Positions 60,939 through 64,000 of a stretch of 64,000 nucleotides of DNA are shown one piece after another; position 1 is the stretch's first letter, and each line of letters starts with the position of its first letter. Position numbers and translations under genes: made by a program. This DNA comes from Deltaproteobacteria bacterium. Lineage in GTDB: Bacteria; Myxococcota_C; UBA6777. Below the pieces are notes generated by a model. That model made no database searches and had not been told where the DNA came from. It was given only the letters and a program-made list of their open reading frames with translations. The stretch spans positions 1 to 64,000 of the forward strand of contig PCBK01000051.1 in the NCBI GenBank assembly GCA_002731275.1, given 5' to 3'.

Positions 60939-61274
60939 ATGAAAGACAAAAATATCGTTGATGTTCTTCGTATCGTTGCCTTCATTGAGGGGATTTCTTA
61001 CGTCGTCTTGTTGGCGATCGCGATGCCGTTAAAGTATGCGGCTGGGATGCCTCAAGCTGTACGTATGACAGGGAGCGTACATGGTGCGCTGTTTGTGTTG
61101 TTTTGTTTGTTGTTATTGCAAGCATTTCTCTCCGCGCGCTGGAAGTTTTCCTTTGCCGCGAAGGTCTTCGCCTCCGCCGTGATCCCATTGGGGACGTTCT
61201 TTATGGACAAGACGCTCGGACAACGAGCTGACGAGGTGCGCGCAGAAGCCAAAGCCAAAAAAGAGGCTGCATAA
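60939..61274 (+). CDS. DUF3817 integral membrane protein
   Basis: A 111-residue protein starting at ATG 60939 after a GAGAGAGAG run. It has the DUF3817 pattern: LRIVAFIEGISYVVLLAIAMPLKY, VHGALFVLFCLLLLQAF and FASAVIPLGTFFMDKTL, giving three membrane helices with a Lys/Ala/Glu-rich C-terminal tail. The family has no established role. It lies 15 bases upstream of the esterase gene and is probably co-transcribed with it. Confidence 0.85.
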   Translation: MKDKNIVDVLRIVAFIEGISYVVLLAIAMPLKYAAGMPQAVRMTGSVHGALFVLFCLLLLQAFLSARWKFSFAAKVFASAVIPLGTFFMDKTLGQRADEVRAEAKAKKEAA

Positions 61275-61289
61275 GAAGGGGACAAAGAC

Positions 61290-62249
61290 ATGTTGGCAGA
61301 ATTATGGAATATCACACGTCAATTTTCGAAAGTATGTGTGCGTCGGCTCTTTCATGGGGCGAAGCTGCCTTCATGGCCTTTGATGTACGAAGTCGCGATT
61401 GAGGTGGCGAGGAGCACCTCAGCACATCTTCACAAACCCTCCCTCGCGAAAGAGCGAGAGGACTTTGATCGCCTTGAGAAGCTTGCAAAGAAGAGGGCGG
61501 ATATGACCCAAGAAGAGGTCGTGTGGTCTTCTTGTCGTGGGTATTGGTTTCGACCTGCCGAGTCTACCTCAAATAAGATCATCCTCTATTTACATGGGGG
61601 TGGATATGTCCTCGGCTCTGCAAAGGGATACCGTTCTGTGATCCAGGGACTCATCGACGCTACAGGGGCGCAGGTCTTGTTTCCTGAGTATCGGTTGGCG
61701 CCGGAGCATCCATTCCCCGCAGCGTTGGACGACGCAGTGGATGTGTACGAGTGGTTGTTGGCACAGGGACACTCTCCTGAAGATGTCGTCTTGATGGGAG
61801 ATTCGGCTGGCGGTGGTTTATCGGCTGCGTTGTGTCTCTCGCTACGACAACGTGCGCTTCCATTGCCTGGTTTGTTGATGTTGTTTTCGCCCTTGTTGGA
61901 TTTGACGTTTGGTACAGATTCGATCAAGAGAAACCGCCCGTATGATCATATCTTCGAGGAGAACATCAAGCGCTGGGGAGATTGGTATGTAGGAGAGCAC
62001 GATAGAGAAGATCCATTGCTCTCTCCGCTTTTCGCTGATGTCTCGGGATTTCCACGTTGTGTTGTGCTTGCGGGGGGGGCTGAGCTGCTCGTCGATGAGG
62101 CGAAAGACTTTGCGGAGAGAGCCCAGAAGCAGGGGGTTGAGGTGCTGTTACATATCGAGCCAGATAGAGTACATGATTACTTTTTCTTCACGCCTTTTGA
62201 TCCAGTCGCGAGAGCGTTTTACAAGATGGTTGCCCAACATATCGCCTGA
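61290..62249 (+). CDS. HSL-family alpha/beta hydrolase (esterase)
   Basis: A 319-residue enzyme of the hormone-sensitive-lipase group (alpha/beta hydrolase fold 3). Oxyanion motif HGGGY (about 102), nucleophile Ser in GDSAGG (about 170), acid in ELLVDEA (about 268) and His in RVHDYF (about 294) are all present. It hydrolyses short or medium chain esters. No clear signal peptide is seen, so it is probably cytoplasmic. It follows the DUF3817 gene after 15 bases. Confidence 0.88.
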   Translation: MLAELWNITRQFSKVCVRRLFHGAKLPSWPLMYEVAIEVARSTSAHLHKPSLAKEREDFDRLEKLAKKRADMTQEEVVWSSCRGYWFRPAESTSNKIILYLHGGGYVLGSAKGYRSVIQGLIDATGAQVLFPEYRLAPEHPFPAALDDAVDVYEWLLAQGHSPEDVVLMGDSAGGGLSAALCLSLRQRALPLPGLLMLFSPLLDLTFGTDSIKRNRPYDHIFEENIKRWGDWYVGEHDREDPLLSPLFADVSGFPRCVVLAGGAELLVDEAKDFAERAQKQGVEVLLHIEPDRVHDYFFFTPFDPVARAFYKMVAQHIA

Positions 62250-62836
62250 ACATCACACAAAAGGGGTTGGTGGATTGGGCGAGCTTGGGGATGGGGCAAC
62301 TGACAGCAAAGGTGACTTTTCTGTACATGTGGGCAAACCAACACATAAGCAGTGTGGTGTGGAAGACTGTGTTCATCTTCTGCGTAACAAAGTGTTTGGT
62401 TCCACAAACAAAAGACCTGAGAGAGCAGGTGATGTGTTCCGCAAAATAAACAATGTGGATGGCGAAATAAGCTATGTTGACGGCTTAACAGGTTATGTTG
62501 GTGGCTTCATTGGCTGTGTGGGTGACTTGTGTAGTAATGCGGACGCCCACGTCATCGAGTTTCCGGAGGACATTGTTTCGTTCGCGATAACCATCCTTGC
62601 TCTTCAGATACACACTCATCCACATAGCTTTTTTACCTGTCTTGTAAGTACTTAAAGTATATGTGAAAATGACGCGCATAAAGAGTCTCTCCGTCCGCAT
62701 AGGTTATTTGGCCACCCACACAGCTCCCAAACTCACCCACACAGCTCCCAAACTCACCCACACTTGCACAAAATGAACCACACAAGTCTTCATGGCATTT
62801 TGTGTGGGGCCAGCATGATCGTAGCTGTTACAAAAG
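62250..62836. other. Non-coding interval with degenerate and tandem repeats
   Basis: 587 bases with no supported gene. Around 62470-62535 there are three degenerate 21-base units (with TATGTTGACGGC, TATGTTGGTGGC and TGTGTGGGTGAC) that encode a 7-residue repeat on one frame but have no start signal. At 62713-62763 there is an exact tandem repeat. It separates two convergent genes (62249 end and 62837 end). Confidence 0.5.
62713..62763. repeat. Exact 21-base tandem repeat
   Basis: The unit CACCCACACAGCTCCCAAACT occurs at 62713-62733 and again at 62734-62754, followed by a partial third copy (CACCCACAC, 62755-62763). It lies in the intergenic interval. I see no gene or hairpin associated with it; slipped-strand duplication explains it. 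Confidence 0.8.
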
Positions 62837-64000
62837 TCATTCTTCACGTTTCGGCTGTGTCGTTGGTTTCGTTGTGCTTTTTTTCATCGGGCCGCTTGTG
62901 GGCCATGATGTCGGTGAAGAGGTTGGGCGGGTGGTCGGTATTTGAGGGGCAACGATGTGTCGGGCTGGTCGTTTGGGACTGAGCTGAGAAGCTGTTGTGA
63001 GGCATGCTTCCGAGAGCGCTCGTGCTTCTTTATGGTTGGGCTTGAGCGCGAGCGCAAACCACAGCATATCACACGAACGTTTGGAGCGTCCTTGTTGTGC
63101 GTAAGCTCTTGCTGTCATAAGCGCAATGTCTGGATCGGGGAGCAACCGCAACGCTTGATGAAATGCCGCGAGTGCCTGTCTGGTTTTGCCGATAGAGAGG
63201 AGAATTTGGCCTTCTTGATAGAGGGAGCGTACATTTGGGAACAGCAGTCGGCTGCGACGATACATCGACAGCGCATAGTCTGTACGTACATTTGCGGCGT
63301 GAAGGCCGTGGATGAAGCTCCTTTGGGAGAGATGACGTCTCGCACCTGCGTAGACGTTGAGTAGCAAGAACAACGTTACCGCCCAAAGAAGCCACTTGCT
63401 CGTTGTCTTTGATGGTTTTGGTGGAGTGGCGGAGAACGCTCTGATGCGCAAGGCGAGCGCGAGCACAGCGAGCGCTGAGACCGGCGCAATATAAAGAGGG
63501 AAGCTCGCGAACATATGCAAGCCAAAGCCGATCAACACTGCGTCTAGCCAAATACGTTGCGCATAGGACGGCGATAACGCAACGAGGCGAGATGTTGTGA
63601 AGGATTTGAGATGTTCATCCAAGGGCTCTTTTTGGCCTTTTGGGTTTGTTCGCTTGGGTATACGTCGTGACGATGGCTTCTTATGCTGATACCACCAAAA
63701 AAACGCGAGGCCAAAGCAAAACAAGAAGTACAATCCACCTTCAAGAAGCAGCTCCAGCCAGTCATTGTGTAGGTGAAAGACAAAGGTGTGCTGTCGCTCT
63801 GCTTTGCGTTTGACACGCTGTAAGCATTTCCCTCGTGCGTATGGAAATTGTCTGGAAAATTCGCCGATACCGAGTCCAAATGGGAAAGCATCCTTCATCA
63901 TCGGCATCGCACAAGAGAGCAGGTGTAGACGTCCTCCAAGTCCTCCCCGTGTCGTCGTCACGTTCTGCAAATTCTTCCCTGGTGTCAGGAAGAACGAACC
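62837..64000 (-). CDS. O-antigen-ligase-like membrane protein with TPR tail (5' end outside)
   Basis: The frame is open to the window edge, so the start lies beyond 64000; the visible part is about 387 residues. It shows the end of a Wzy/WaaL-type membrane domain: RLHLLSCAMPMMKDAFPFGLGIGEFSRQFP and then the conserved HNDWLELLLEGG motif, followed by membrane helices (LYFLFCFGLAFFWW, VLIGFGLHMFASFPLYIAPVSALAVLALAL, WLLWAVTLFLLLNVY). The C-terminal part is TPR-like (FIHGLHAANVRTDYALSMYRRSRLLFPNVRSLYQEGQILLSIGKTRQALAAFHQAL), ending in a Pro/Thr/Ser-rich tail. O-antigen ligases join sugar polymers to lipid A or polymerise repeat units. The TPR extension occurs in several O-antigen ligase family members. 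Confidence 0.75.
   Translation of the reverse strand, partial: GSFFLTPGKNLQNVTTTRGGLGGRLHLLSCAMPMMKDAFPFGLGIGEFSRQFPYARGKCLQRVKRKAERQHTFVFHLHNDWLELLLEGGLYFLFCFGLAFFWWYQHKKPSSRRIPKRTNPKGQKEPLDEHLKSFTTSRLVALSPSYAQRIWLDAVLIGFGLHMFASFPLYIAPVSALAVLALALRIRAFSATPPKPSKTTSKWLLWAVTLFLLLNVYAGARRHLSQRSFIHGLHAANVRTDYALSMYRRSRLLFPNVRSLYQEGQILLSIGKTRQALAAFHQALRLLPDPDIALMTARAYAQQGRSKRSCDMLWFALALKPNHKEARALSEACLTTASQLSPKRPARHIVAPQIPTTRPTSSPTSWPTSGPMKKSTTKPTTQPKREE

Noticed and set aside
1-64000. tRNA, rRNA, CRISPR arrays, transposases and phage genes
   Set aside because: I looked for T-loop motifs, regular spaced repeats and recombinase motifs and found none that hold up.

Overview
The window reads as one continuous stretch of bacterial chromosome of roughly even base composition. 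It is densely coded on both strands. I see no phage, transposase, tRNA, rRNA or CRISPR array. The gene content suggests a predatory-type or marine member of the Myxococcota / former Deltaproteobacteria. The grounds are many lipoproteins (lipobox Cys), MopE-type metal motifs, cysteine-rich repeat lipoproteins, a PEGA-domain Ser/Thr kinase, an FHA protein, an ECF sigma/anti-sigma pair, a sigma54 enhancer-binding protein, and very large secreted TPR and HEAT proteins. This placement is inference; no marker gene is present to prove it.

Layout. 1-8150: end of a secreted-protein gene, a 1521-aa secreted TPR/OmpA-like protein, a Fur-family regulator and a CehA/McbA-type lipoprotein. 8151-8727: a non-coding interval with two perfect Fur-like palindromes, a plausible promoter, a foldable region and a strong terminator, a candidate iron-regulated RNA. 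8728-20104: an ECF sigma factor with a zinc-finger TPR partner, a pseudokinase-kinase fusion, a MopE-motif lipoprotein, malic enzyme (MaeB type) and a tail-anchored FHA protein. 20259-28302: a cysteine-rich lipoprotein with two fibrinogen-like domains, an amine oxidase, and a coupled pair (duplicated-module secreted protein plus HEAT lipoprotein). 28542-39499: a two-gene operon of giant membrane-anchored proteins that share a repeated ectodomain, once in the first and twice in the second. 39519-42719: small proteins, a hexapeptide acyltransferase, a small barrel-like protein and NagZ.

42732-54017 is the most interesting part. A HrpF/NopX-like helical protein (43706, minus) and an Ala/Gly-rich protein (52039, minus) each have a good sigma54 -24/-12 promoter. 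Upstream of each lies the same compound palindromic element (TGTCCA ... CACAGATC ... GTCTA ... TGGACACT), at almost the same distance. The second copy sits midway between that gene and a divergent operon that starts with a SycD/LcrH-like TPR protein. This looks like a sigma54/enhancer-binding-protein regulon for type III secretion-like export substrates and a chaperone. A nickel superoxide dismutase with a Sec-type signal peptide lies just downstream. A complete NtrC-family regulator with an intact GAFTGA loop is at 58199 and is a candidate activator.

54596-64000: a beta-propeller lipoprotein, a lipase-like lipoprotein, the NtrC-family regulator, a class V aminotransferase, a DUF3817 membrane protein with an HSL-type esterase, and the 3' part of an O-antigen-ligase/TPR gene cut by the window edge.
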